Shown here: positions 6,519-14,188 of the stretch, in pieces
Numbering within the stretch: the first letter of the stretch is position 1
How the letters are laid out: every line of letters begins with the position of its first letter
Assembly: GCA_902496505.1 (NCBI GenBank)
Contig: CABVBB010000007.1
Coordinates: 1 to 15,558 of the forward strand
Direction: 5' to 3'
DNA: 15,558 nt
From: an uncultured Peptococcaceae bacterium
GTDB lineage: Bacteria > Bacillota > Peptococcia > Peptococcales > Peptococcaceae
Notes under the pieces: generated by a model
What the model was told of the DNA's origin: nothing
The model's database searches: none
What the model saw: only the letters and a program-made list of their open reading frames with translations
Translations under genes and position numbers: made by a program

Positions 6519-8810
6519 TCACAAAAAATAATCCAGTTCGCTTAGGCCTTTGATCTGCAGGCCCTTTTGCGCGTCATAATCGGCCAGATCATTGAGGATC
6601 CACAGGCCGTGTTCTTGGTGGATATGGCCGCCGTCTGCCAATTCCCGCAGCTGAAAGTTGGCCAGCGACACGGTATAGGCGCCGAGCTTGCGCAGCACTT
6701 TGCCCGGATCGTCGGTAAAGGGCAGCGAGCGCAGCGCATTTTCCACCTCAGCCGTGGCGGGGATCACCACGCCCTGCCCATCGTCCTCGATCATTTTAAA
6801 GGCGCAGCCAATGGTTTCAAAAGCAAAATGATAGGCCTTCACCGCCTGACTGTCATGCTGCAAAATAGCCTTCGCATCCAGCCGATGATCGGTCAAATGA
6901 TACAGCTTAGCGAAATACGCCTGTATCGCCTCCAGCCCCAGAAAATCGGCGTATTCTTCGGCGATCTGCTGGCCGATCTGCGCGGTCAGCGCCAAATGGC
7001 CTTTGCCGCGATATGTTTCCTCCGGTACAAAGACATAGACCGGCGCGACAGGCTGACGCTTCTCCCGATTGCAGCGGCCCGCCGCCTGGACCAGCGAATC
7101 GATGCCGCTCATGGAACGATAGACCACCGGAAAATCCAGATCCACCCCCGCCTCCAAAAGCTGCGTCGAGACCACTCGGCAGGGCAGCCCCAGCCGCAGC
7201 CGCTCCTTGATCGCTTTAATGATCGTTTTGCGATGCTCTGGATACATCAGCGTGCTCAGATGATACGTGCCTTCCTCCTGCGGCAGGCGCTCGAAAAGAT
7301 CCACCGCGTGGCGTTTGGTATTGACGATGCACAGACACTGCTCCTGTTCAGCCAGCCGTTCGGCTATATCCTCCAGATCGCACGCCCCCAGATAAACGCC
7401 CTGTGTACGCTTTAGAGCTTTAAACAATCCCGGCGCATCGTTTATGATCTCCCGCACAGCCCATTCCGGCGGCAAAAGGCCATTGCCCGCAAAGTCCGGC
7501 TGCGTCGCCGTACAGAAGACCACCGTGCAGCCATAATGATCGACCAGTTCCGCAAGCGCCCGCAGACAAGGCTTCACAAAATCATTGGGAATGGCCTGTG
7601 CCTCATCGAGAATGATGATACTGTGCGCATAATGGTGCAGCTTGCGCGCCTTAGACGGCTTATGGGTGTAAATGCTCTCAAAGAACGTGACATTGGTGGT
7701 CACCACCAGCGGCCCATCAAAATTCTCCATAAAGAGCTTGACCAGCTTCGCTTCCTCTTTTTCCTCCGGCGCTTCAAACTGGCAGTGGCTTTCAATGACG
7801 GCTGACTCGCCGAAAATCTCCCGATAGACCTGCGCATTCTGCTCGATGATGGCCGTGAAGGGCAGCGCATAGATCACGCGGTCAAAATCCCGTCCACGCG
7901 CGTGCTCCAAAGCAAAAGTCAGCGAAGCCAAGGTCTTCCCTCCGCCAGTCGGCACATTCAGCTCGAAAAATCCCGGTTCCAGCGCAGCCTTTTGACGGCA
8001 GTCCTCGACGATCTCCTGCCGGATCTTCCCCAGCGGCGTATCTTGCTTCTGCGCTGTCAGCTGCCGCATATGCTCCTCAAGCTGCAAACGCATCGTTTCT
8101 AAACTCGGCCCGCTGTGGCGGCTCCGGCTCAACTGAGGCCAGCTGAAACACTGCGCGTCAAACCGGTCATTGTCCACCAGCGTTGAAAAAAGAAAACGGG
8201 TGTAAAACTCCATCGCCACTGCCAGATCCTCAAGGCTTTTCATCGGCCGCCAAGCGGGCCCCTTCTCCTGTAAACGCAGCCGCTCCTCCCCCAGCTCTTC
8301 TAGCCACTTTTGCACCTGCGCCGCTTCATCTTGGTGGCAATAGGCCCGTCGGGCCATGGACGCAACCTGATCCAACGCATCGCCATAGTCCAAAAGCCCG
8401 CTGTGGTGGCCGGCAACAGCGTATGCCATCAACTTGTAATAAAGATTGTCCTGGCGTGGCCCATCCAGCTGTCCGCAGGCCAGCATTCCCGCTGTGGCAT
8501 GATCCGTCTGCACCCGCTCACCCGCCAACCGCCGCTGAAAATCCCGACTCATCTTGCCTAGATCATGCAAAAGGCCCAAGACCCGCCCGACTTCCTCACT
8601 GCCCCAGCGTCCACAGTCCGCCTCGCAGCCCTGGCTCACATGATCAAGATGCTCCCCAAGCGGCTGCCTCAATCCTAAGACCGCGCCCGTCTCATCCAGC
8701 CAAAGCTCCGCCTCCCGCGCCGCCCAAAGCTCCTCCCCCAGCGCCTCATGCTCCGCCAAAAGCCGCCTGGCCTCCCGCTCCTCACACAACTCCGTCCGTC
8801 CATACAGCAT
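6519..8810 (-). CDS. cas3: Cas3 helicase-nuclease, type I-C
   Basis: This 763-residue effector is recruited to Cascade-bound DNA, nicks the displaced strand with its HD nuclease and degrades it processively as a 3'-5' helicase. The HD domain is N-terminal: His54, His82-Asp83 (LLHDLGK), His104 (TDHATAG) and His135-His136 (GHHSG). The superfamily 2 helicase follows: Walker A PTGGGKT (287-293), motif II DEAQ (402-405), motif III CTATQP (433-438) and motif VI QAAGRCNR (575-582). All key residues are present. I choose the ATG at 8810 because GGGAGG (8818-8823) precedes it by 7 nt; an ATG at 8816 is too close to that site, and the frame reaching 8855 lacks one. It is cut off from the other cas genes by the plus-strand gene and the terminator. 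Confidence 0.97.
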   Translation of the reverse strand: MLYGRTELCEEREARRLLAEHEALGEELWAAREAELWLDETGAVLGLRQPLGEHLDHVSQGCEADCGRWGSEEVGRVLGLLHDLGKMSRDFQRRLAGERVQTDHATAGMLACGQLDGPRQDNLYYKLMAYAVAGHHSGLLDYGDALDQVASMARRAYCHQDEAAQVQKWLEELGEERLRLQEKGPAWRPMKSLEDLAVAMEFYTRFLFSTLVDNDRFDAQCFSWPQLSRSRHSGPSLETMRLQLEEHMRQLTAQKQDTPLGKIRQEIVEDCRQKAALEPGFFELNVPTGGGKTLASLTFALEHARGRDFDRVIYALPFTAIIEQNAQVYREIFGESAVIESHCQFEAPEEKEEAKLVKLFMENFDGPLVVTTNVTFFESIYTHKPSKARKLHHYAHSIIILDEAQAIPNDFVKPCLRALAELVDHYGCTVVFCTATQPDFAGNGLLPPEWAVREIINDAPGLFKALKRTQGVYLGACDLEDIAERLAEQEQCLCIVNTKRHAVDLFERLPQEEGTYHLSTLMYPEHRKTIIKAIKERLRLGLPCRVVSTQLLEAGVDLDFPVVYRSMSGIDSLVQAAGRCNREKRQPVAPVYVFVPEETYRGKGHLALTAQIGQQIAEEYADFLGLEAIQAYFAKLYHLTDHRLDAKAILQHDSQAVKAYHFAFETIGCAFKMIEDDGQGVVIPATAEVENALRSLPFTDDPGKVLRKLGAYTVSLANFQLRELADGGHIHQEHGLWILNDLADYDAQKGLQIKGLSELDYFL

Positions 8811-8890
8811 CGTCATTCCTCCCTTTTTGTTTGTGCATTTATTCTTTTCTTCCACCTTCTCTCACAAAACGCCTGCCTTACTTTTTCCAC

Positions 8891-8911
8891 AGCAGACGTT
8901 GGACATCTGCT
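8891..8911. repeat. Operator-like inverted repeat upstream of cas3
   Basis: AGCAGACGT (8891-8899) and ACATCTGCT (8903-8911) are reverse complements at 8 of 9 positions around a 3-bp centre. It lies about 80 bp upstream of the cas3 start, between the upstream terminator and the gene, where a regulator could bind. I found no convincing -35/-10 pair in this stretch, so a link to cas3 control is a guess. Confidence 0.5.
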
Positions 8912-8927
8912 AGATCACACTAACGCC

Positions 8928-8960
8928 AAAAAGAGCAGACCGCGCGGTCTGCTCTTTTTT
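8928..8960 (-). terminator. Terminator of the dnaB-GNAT-nitroreductase operon
   Basis: GAGCAGACC (8933-8941) pairs with GGTCTGCTC (8946-8954) around GCGC, and the symmetry continues into A5/T6 runs on both sides. On the minus strand it starts 6 bp after the nitroreductase stop and ends in TTTTT, a classic intrinsic terminator. It insulates cas3 from the upstream operon; it could also work on the plus strand. Confidence 0.92.
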
Positions 8961-8966
8961 CTATTG

Positions 8967-9488
8967 CTATTCTACCCAGGTGACGTAGTGATCTTTGCGT
9001 GCTTTGGCCTTAGGCGGCTGGCCGTCGGGGTAGCCGACGATGCAGAAGCCGACGCCTTCGTAGTCGCCGGTGAGGCCCCATTGGGCGAGGAGCTCGCGGC
9101 CGCGCTCGGTGTCGAAGACTTCTTTGGCGCGGTGGATCCAGCAGCTGCCTAAGCCTAGAGAATGGGCGGCGGCCAGCATATTGCCGATGACCAGGCTGCC
9201 GTCGTTGACATGGGTGGGGCAGCTGCGGTCAGCTAAGACGCAGAGCACCACCGGCGCGCCGTAGAAGGGATCGGTCTGCGCCTTCATCACAGCGGCGTTG
9301 AGCTGGGCCAGCTCATTGCGCACGGCTGGTGCGGTCACAGCAATGATGATAGGTGACTGAATGCCGCGGCCATTGGCGGCGTAGGTCCCAGCCTGGACGA
9401 TCTGCTCCAATTTTTCCCGTTCAACGGGCTGGGCAGTGTATTTCTTGATACTTCTGCGGGTGAATAAACAATCGAGAACGTCATTCAT
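8967..9488 (-). CDS. Small nitroreductase-family flavoprotein
   Basis: This 173-residue protein has nitroreductase-fold signatures: the FMN-phosphate-binding start (F)TRRSIKKY at residues 9-17, the helix with NDGSLVIGNMLAAAHSLGLGS (ending near residue 115; shown in part as NMLAAAHSLGLGS), CWIHRA at 116-121 and VGYP at 151-154. Members use NAD(P)H and FMN to reduce nitro groups, quinones or other acceptors; the substrate cannot be told here. It is cytoplasmic, with no signal peptide. The ATG at 9488 has AGGAGG at 9497-9502, 8 nt away, and the start overlaps the end of the acetyltransferase gene by 8 bp. It is the last gene before a strong terminator. At 173 residues it is at the short end of the family. 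Confidence 0.93.
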   Translation of the reverse strand: MNDVLDCLFTRRSIKKYTAQPVEREKLEQIVQAGTYAANGRGIQSPIIIAVTAPAVRNELAQLNAAVMKAQTDPFYGAPVVLCVLADRSCPTHVNDGSLVIGNMLAAAHSLGLGSCWIHRAKEVFDTERGRELLAQWGLTGDYEGVGFCIVGYPDGQPPKAKARKDHYVTWVE

Positions 9489-9930
9489 CTGCTTCGCCTC
9501 CTGATAAAGTTTTGACCATCAGCATATGGGGACAATGTTCGTCGTTGTAGAGGTCGCCCACCGCTTGATAGCCCAGCTTCTGGTAAAAGCCCATGGCCTG
9601 TTCCTGAGCGGAGAGCTCGATCTTCTGCGCGCCCAGCTTCTGCGCCTGTGCTTCCAGGGCGCCCATGAGCATACGGCCCACGCGGCGGCCGCGGAAAGGC
9701 GGCAGGACAGCGACGCGGCCGATGATGTACGTGCCGTCGCAGCCTTCTTTGGGGAAGGTGCGGCCACAGGCGGCTGGCTCGCCGTCAACGGAAAGCACGA
9801 TGTGCCAAGCAATTGCATCGGTATCGTCAAATTCATTGGCAAAGCCCTGCTCCTCCACAAATACCGCCTGACGGATCAAGCGGGCTGGAGAAGTTTTGGA
9901 CAGTCCCTGCTGCAAAGTGATGGTTTCCAT
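9481..9930 (-). CDS. GNAT-family N-acetyltransferase, ElaA/YjcF-like
   Basis: This 149-residue protein of the GNAT fold transfers an acetyl group from acetyl-CoA to an unknown amine. FVEEQGFANEFDDTD near residues 24-38, followed by AWHIVL and ACGRTFP, matches the ElaA/YjcF group as I know it. The acetyl-CoA-binding loop is visible as VLPPFRGRRVGRML (75-88), and the C-terminal ELSAQEQAMGFYQKLGYQ is typical. The ATG at 9930 is supported by AAAGGAG at 9940-9946, 9 nt away and inside the end of dnaB. The frame stays open upstream to 10287, but that part is an out-of-frame reading of dnaB. The gene begins 4 bp after the dnaB stop and overlaps the nitroreductase start by 8 bp. Confidence 0.93.
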   Translation of the reverse strand: METITLQQGLSKTSPARLIRQAVFVEEQGFANEFDDTDAIAWHIVLSVDGEPAACGRTFPKEGCDGTYIIGRVAVLPPFRGRRVGRMLMGALEAQAQKLGAQKIELSAQEQAMGFYQKLGYQAVGDLYNDEHCPHMLMVKTLSGGEADE

Positions 9931-9934
9931 GGTC

Positions 9935-11275
9935 TCAGTCTCCTTTGTACAAATTGCCGAACTTGACGAACTCTTTGCGGAAGCTGAGCTCGACGGTGCC
10001 GGTAGCGCCGTTTCTGTGCTTGGCAATGATGATCTCGGCAATGCCTTTTTTTTCGGAATCGGGGTTGTAGTATTCATCTCGATGGATGAACATAACGATA
10101 TCGGCATCCTGCTCCAGGGAACCGGATTCGCGCAGGTGGCTGAGGCTGGGCTTTTTGTCGGCGCTCTGCTCAGCGGAACGGCTGAGCTGGGACAGCGCGA
10201 TGATGGGCACATTGAGCTCTCTGGCCAAAGCCTTGAGCGAGCGGGAGATCTGCGAGACCTCCTGCTGGCGGCTTTCGCTGCGGCCATTGCCGCTCATCAG
10301 CTGCAAGTAGTCGATAATGACCAGCGCCAGATCTTTTTCCACCTTGAGCCGGCGGCATTTGGCGCGGATATCGCGCACGCTCACAGCGGGCGTATCGTCC
10401 AGATAAATGGGTGCTTCGGCCAAAGGGCCCACTGCGCTGACTAAGGTCGCCCAGTCTTCCTCCTGCAAGCGCCCGGTGCGCAGCTTCTGCTGATCCAATT
10501 CAGCGGCTGAGGAAACCATACGCTGGACCAGCTGCTCCTTGGACATTTCCAAAGAAAATACAGCCACAGGCCGACCGCTCTCGATGGCAGCGTTTTGAGC
10601 CATGTTCAGACAAAACGCCGTTTTACCCATAGCCGGGCGGGCCGCGATGATGACGAAGTCCGAATTCTGCCAGCCGGAGGTGACCTTGTCCAGATCCACA
10701 AAGCCAGAGGTCAGACCAGTCAGGCCATCTTTTTTATTATATAGGTATTCCAGGCGGGCAATGGTATCGTCGATGACGCCGCTGATGGGGGTGAGGCCTT
10801 TGCGCACCTTGTCCTGCGACAGCTCCATGATCATCCGCTCGGCGTCGTCCAAAAGCTGATCCGCTTCTTCGCTGGCTTGGTAGCCGCGGTTGGCCAGATT
10901 GGTGGTGACGCGGATAAGCTCCCGGAGCATGGCTTTTTCTTTGACGATATTGGCGTAATAGACCAAATTGGCGGCAGTGTAGGCTTCGCCGTTGATCTGC
11001 GCCAAATAGGTGATGCCGCCGGCCTTCTCCACATTGCCGTCCTGCTGGAGTTTATTGGTGACAGTGATGAGGTCTACTGGCTGACCTTTTTCGTTCAGCT
11101 CCAGAATGGTCTGGAAAAGCACTTCATGATCCTGCCGATAGAAGTCCTCAGCCTTCAAGATCTGCGTGACCTCATAAATCGCCTCGCGGTCAAAAAACAT
11201 TGCCGACAACACAGCGCGCTCGGCTTCTGTATTTTGGGGCATGACTTTATCTAACATCAGATCCAATAGACTCAC
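9935..11275 (-). CDS. dnaB: Replicative DNA helicase DnaB
   Basis: This 446-residue hexameric helicase unwinds DNA ahead of the replication fork and recruits primase. The N-terminal domain shows PQNTEAERAVLSAM. The RecA-like motor shows Walker A RPAMGKT (213-219), SLEMS (241-245), Walker B IDYLQLM (321-327), ALSQLSR (360-366) and LRESGSLEQDAD (381-392). Length and motifs are normal for chromosomal DnaB (DnaC in Bacillus subtilis naming), with no sign of an intein. The start is uncertain: the GTG at 11275 has a weak upstream GAGTGAG, while the ATG at 11257 would give a more usual N-terminus but has a poorly spaced site. It heads an operon with an acetyltransferase and a nitroreductase, not its more familiar rplI neighbourhood. 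Confidence 0.97.
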   Translation of the reverse strand: MSLLDLMLDKVMPQNTEAERAVLSAMFFDREAIYEVTQILKAEDFYRQDHEVLFQTILELNEKGQPVDLITVTNKLQQDGNVEKAGGITYLAQINGEAYTAANLVYYANIVKEKAMLRELIRVTTNLANRGYQASEEADQLLDDAERMIMELSQDKVRKGLTPISGVIDDTIARLEYLYNKKDGLTGLTSGFVDLDKVTSGWQNSDFVIIAARPAMGKTAFCLNMAQNAAIESGRPVAVFSLEMSKEQLVQRMVSSAAELDQQKLRTGRLQEEDWATLVSAVGPLAEAPIYLDDTPAVSVRDIRAKCRRLKVEKDLALVIIDYLQLMSGNGRSESRQQEVSQISRSLKALARELNVPIIALSQLSRSAEQSADKKPSLSHLRESGSLEQDADIVMFIHRDEYYNPDSEKKGIAEIIIAKHRNGATGTVELSFRKEFVKFGNLYKGD

Positions 11276-11312
11276 CTCACTCTATACAAATTCATTCATC
11301 TCTTAAAAGATT

Positions 11313-11341
11313 ATTGTAACACTATGCTGGAATTCAAACAA
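11313..11341 (-). promoter_or_regulatory. Probable dnaB promoter
   Basis: On the minus strand TTGTTT (11336-11341) and TACAAT (11313-11318) are separated by exactly 17 bp, with TG at the extended -10 position. Transcription would start near 11306, about 30 nt before the GTG of dnaB. It lies just after the terminator of the preceding operon. Confidence 0.7.
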
Positions 11342-11346
11342 GATAC

Positions 11347-11393
11347 AAATCAGCCGCACCCATGCAGAAAATCGTAGGTGCGGCTGATTTTTT
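11347..11393. terminator. Hairpin terminator after the radical SAM/HAD operon
   Basis: A perfect 14-bp stem (11347-11360 with 11377-11390) encloses a 16-base loop. It starts 13 bp after the stop of the minus-strand operon and precedes the dnaB promoter, as expected of a terminator. On the minus strand the T-tract is short (ATTTGT); the better T6 run follows on the plus strand, where no gene is seen, so termination strength on the minus strand is uncertain. Confidence 0.75.
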
Positions 11394-11406
11394 CTATGGT
11401 CACTAT

Positions 11407-12912
11407 TTAAACGGGCAGCACATAGTCGGCTGCGGCCAAGACTTCGGGCGCGCCATCAGCAACTGCTATGGCTGTGCCTACTTGGGCGAAGATCGGTACG
11501 TCGCAGGCGGCGTTGCCGACATAGGCCGATTCCTCCGGCCGCCAGCCCAACGCCCGCATCCCGGCCCCTTTGTCCGCCTGAGCGGCCACGATGCCCAGCA
11601 GCGCCCCTGCTGCGCTCAGCCGTGCTGAACCAGTGACAGCCTGCATGGCCTCTATGGTATCTGCGCTGATGGGCTGACCGCTGCGGCTGTGCAGCGTGAG
11701 CTTGTAAAGCGTCCCACGCTCACGATACAGTCTTAGCGTCAAATGGCATTCGTCCGCCAATCGTTCCAACGCTGCCAAGGCCTGCGCGTCCAAGCTCAGC
11801 GGCTGCACCTCAGGCGGCTCGTCCCATGTTGGCCTGAGGTACGCGCCGTCGGCGAAGACGCCGCCCCGGAAATAGCCTCGGCTCTCGCCCAAAAGTCGCA
11901 GCGCGCTGGCTTCCGGCCGCTGGGTCGCCAAATAAAGCGGATACTTTTGCGCCAAGTACGCCAGGCTCTGGACCAAGCGCGGCCGCAAATGACCCGCCTC
12001 ATCCAACAGCGTGCCGTCTATATCGAAAAAGATCGCCTTGATGCCCTCGTGCAGGATCGGTATGCGAAACGCCGGATGCTGGTCAAAAAAGGTCAGCTGC
12101 TCTCTATCCTCACGCAGGGCATAGGCCAAATAGCAGGAGCAGCGCCGGGACGAACAGTGCACAGTCTCCGCCAGCCGCTCCGCTTCGTAAAAATTGCCCA
12201 ATGATCGATGAGCCAGATTGCAGCTGAAGCACGCGCCGTCTCCTCGGACAAAGAGCGTGGTCCGCCCGCCGGAACACTTGGCCGCGTCTGCCGCTGGTTC
12301 GGCCAATTCCAGCGGGAAATAGGGATCGATGGCTGTGAAAGCTGCCCGCTCCGCAGCAGTGTAAGGCCGCTTCAGTCCATCCAGCCGATTGATCCAAAGG
12401 TAAACATCCGCCGGAAGCGCCTGTCGCAGCGCCGTGATCTCTGCCAGCTGCGCCGGATCGCCCACCACACCGGCGGAAAAACGCACGCCTTTTTGCCGCA
12501 GCGCCGCACACTGGGCGGCAAAATCCTGCACCGTGGTCATAGTCGGATGAAACGTACACCACAGTCTGAGTTTGCGCACCGCACCGCCGGCTTGGGCAAA
12601 AAGAGCAAGCGCCGTGTCCACATCAAAGCTCAGGTTGGTCTGACAGCCCACTGCCCGCACTTGCCTCAGCTGACTGAGCTCAGCCAAGGCCTGCCAATAA
12701 TAGTCATGGATCAGCGCTTCGCCGTAGGGAAGCAGCTGGATCGTGAGCGATCCTTGCAAATGCCTCACCTTGTCCACGAAACGATATAGCGCCGCTTGAT
12801 CCTTAGCCAATTCGCCCGCGGATGACTGCTGCTTGGAAAACGGGCAGTAGGCGCAGTGATAATTGCAGGAGCGCAGATACCCCCGGTAGGCGATGTGCTC
12901 TAGGTCATTCAT
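11407..12912 (-). CDS. STM4011-like radical SAM protein fused to a HAD hydrolase
   Basis: This 501-residue protein has two parts. Residues 1-285 are a radical SAM domain with the cluster motif C-x3-C-x2-C at Cys16, Cys20 and Cys23 (CNYHCAYC). A second cysteine set, Cys213, 228, 231, 253, 258 and 260, could hold auxiliary iron-sulfur clusters. It resembles the uncharacterised STM4011 family. Residues 290-501 are a HAD phosphatase domain: DIDGT with Asp297 and Asp299, Thr330 in ATQRPE, Lys448 in ADKGAG, and VGNAACD (465-471) in the last-motif position. The cap placement suggests a Cof-like (HAD-IIB) type. All HAD catalytic residues are present. The ATG at 12912 overlaps the preceding gene by 8 bp. 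The substrate is unknown; a fused phosphatase suggests that a phosphorylated small molecule is the substrate or product. Confidence 0.88.
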   Translation of the reverse strand: MNDLEHIAYRGYLRSCNYHCAYCPFSKQQSSAGELAKDQAALYRFVDKVRHLQGSLTIQLLPYGEALIHDYYWQALAELSQLRQVRAVGCQTNLSFDVDTALALFAQAGGAVRKLRLWCTFHPTMTTVQDFAAQCAALRQKGVRFSAGVVGDPAQLAEITALRQALPADVYLWINRLDGLKRPYTAAERAAFTAIDPYFPLELAEPAADAAKCSGGRTTLFVRGDGACFSCNLAHRSLGNFYEAERLAETVHCSSRRCSCYLAYALREDREQLTFFDQHPAFRIPILHEGIKAIFFDIDGTLLDEAGHLRPRLVQSLAYLAQKYPLYLATQRPEASALRLLGESRGYFRGGVFADGAYLRPTWDEPPEVQPLSLDAQALAALERLADECHLTLRLYRERGTLYKLTLHSRSGQPISADTIEAMQAVTGSARLSAAGALLGIVAAQADKGAGMRALGWRPEESAYVGNAACDVPIFAQVGTAIAVADGAPEVLAAADYVLPV

Positions 12913-14188
12913 CGCGCCACGTCTCCATCTTGGCCCGCACCTCAGCTGAGATCAGCGCCGGTCCCAAATAGTCGGAAAGATCCAGCCCCGCTTCCGTCAG
13001 CCGCAAATTGCCCGCGTCGTCGGCATAGACCCAGCCGGCTGCCTGCCAAGCTGAAAGCTCGGGAAAATCCGCCTGCGGCTCGCTGCCAAAGAGCGCCTCA
13101 TACTGCGCCGTGGGCAGACCGCGATAGTCCAGCAGATTTTTGAGCACATAGCGCCGTCTTCGTTCGTCAGCAGACAAAATGTAGCCGTGGGTGATGGCCT
13201 GATGGTCGCCTTTGTGCAGATAATGCGCCAGCGTCCGTGCGCAGCCCTCTGGCCGCACGCTGTAGGGCACGCAGAAATGCAGCTCGTCAATGTAGCTGCG
13301 GCCGCCGCAGCCAATGGCGATGGTGTGCTCATGATAGCCGCAGCCCTGCCAAGACTCGGCCTCCGCGACGCCGCCGCGCACGAAGCGGCGCATGGAGGAT
13401 TGCCCATAGCCCTGGGCCAGCAATTTTTCCCGCAGCAGGCGGTAGAGCGGATAGGCTTCCTCGCTCACCCGTTGGCCTTGGCGGTAAAGTCCTGTGCCCG
13501 GCTTGACATAGAGCGGATAGAGAAAAATTTCTTCCGGCTGGTAAGAGAGCGCCTCGTCCAGACTGGCGCTGACCGATTCGGCGCTTTGTCCTGGCACGCC
13601 GTAGATCAGATCCACGTTGAGACAGGCAAAGTCCGCTGCCCGCAGGAGCCGCAGCGCGCGGTGGATGTCCTCCCGGCGATGCACCCGCCCCAGCGTGCGC
13701 AGCTCTGTATCGTGAAAACTCTGCACGCCCAAGCTGACCCGCGTCACACCGAATTGCCGCAGCACCTGCACCTTATCTGCCGTGGTCTGCCGAGGCGACG
13801 TCTCGATGATGATCTCCGGCTTTGCCGCAGCGTAATGCACCCCTTCCCGCGCCAGCGACAAGAGCGCTTCTAAAGCCTGCGCAGACAAATAAAGCGGCGT
13901 GCCCCCGCCGATGGTCAAGTCGCGAAAAGTCACCTGCCCCAGCTCATACTGCGCCAACTGTCGGCGCATAGCCGCCAGATAGGCCGTCACCACCGTCTCC
14001 GGCTGCCCCGCTAAGGAGAACAGATTGCAGTAGCCGCATTTGGCCTCGCAGAAGGGCACGTGGACGTATAAACTATTGTCCGCCGTTTCCAGCAGGCGCG
14101 GCTTGTAATCATCCAGCCGTACGCCTGCTAACGGGCCGTAGGCTGTTTTGTGAGGATAGCTGTACATATACTGCTGATAGCGATTCAT
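12905..14188 (-). CDS. STM4012-like radical SAM protein (HemN/HemW-like)
   Basis: This 427-residue protein resembles coproporphyrinogen oxidase-like enzymes. The radical SAM motif is HVPFCEAKCGYCNLF, with Cys47, Cys51 and Cys54, followed by GGGTP (94-98) and the typical VSLGVQSFHD and DLIYGVPGQS stretches. A HemN-like C-terminal domain follows. Next to STM4011-, STM4013- and STM4014-like genes it fits the STM4012 family, whose reaction is not known to me; a heme-pathway role is unlikely because no heme gene is near. The ATG at 14188 overlaps the stop of the upstream gene (ATGA), and its own end overlaps the fused radical SAM/HAD gene by 8 bp. No key residue is missing. Confidence 0.9.
   Translation of the reverse strand: MNRYQQYMYSYPHKTAYGPLAGVRLDDYKPRLLETADNSLYVHVPFCEAKCGYCNLFSLAGQPETVVTAYLAAMRRQLAQYELGQVTFRDLTIGGGTPLYLSAQALEALLSLAREGVHYAAAKPEIIIETSPRQTTADKVQVLRQFGVTRVSLGVQSFHDTELRTLGRVHRREDIHRALRLLRAADFACLNVDLIYGVPGQSAESVSASLDEALSYQPEEIFLYPLYVKPGTGLYRQGQRVSEEAYPLYRLLREKLLAQGYGQSSMRRFVRGGVAEAESWQGCGYHEHTIAIGCGGRSYIDELHFCVPYSVRPEGCARTLAHYLHKGDHQAITHGYILSADERRRRYVLKNLLDYRGLPTAQYEALFGSEPQADFPELSAWQAAGWVYADDAGNLRLTEAGLDLSDYLGPALISAEVRAKMETWRDE

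Noticed and set aside
8811..8855. Longer N-terminus for Cas3 starting at 8855
   Set aside because: No ribosome binding site is seen upstream, and the extra Lys- and Cys-rich residues are read from the GGGAGG region itself.
6567..8923. Long plus-strand open frames antisense to cas3, such as 6567-7415 and 8183-8923
   Set aside because: They mirror cas3 codon structure in GC-rich DNA, have unnatural composition (Pro/Arg/Ala/His-rich) and lack start signals.
9931..10287. Extended acetyltransferase frame upstream to 10287
   Set aside because: The extra residues are Ser/Pro/Arg-rich and overlap dnaB in another frame; the ATG at 9930 has a clear ribosome binding site.
12905..14188. Annotation of the HemN-like protein as coproporphyrinogen III oxidase (HemN)
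   Set aside because: The operon partners point to the STM4012 family and there are no heme genes nearby; similarity to HemN/HemW alone is not proof of that activity.
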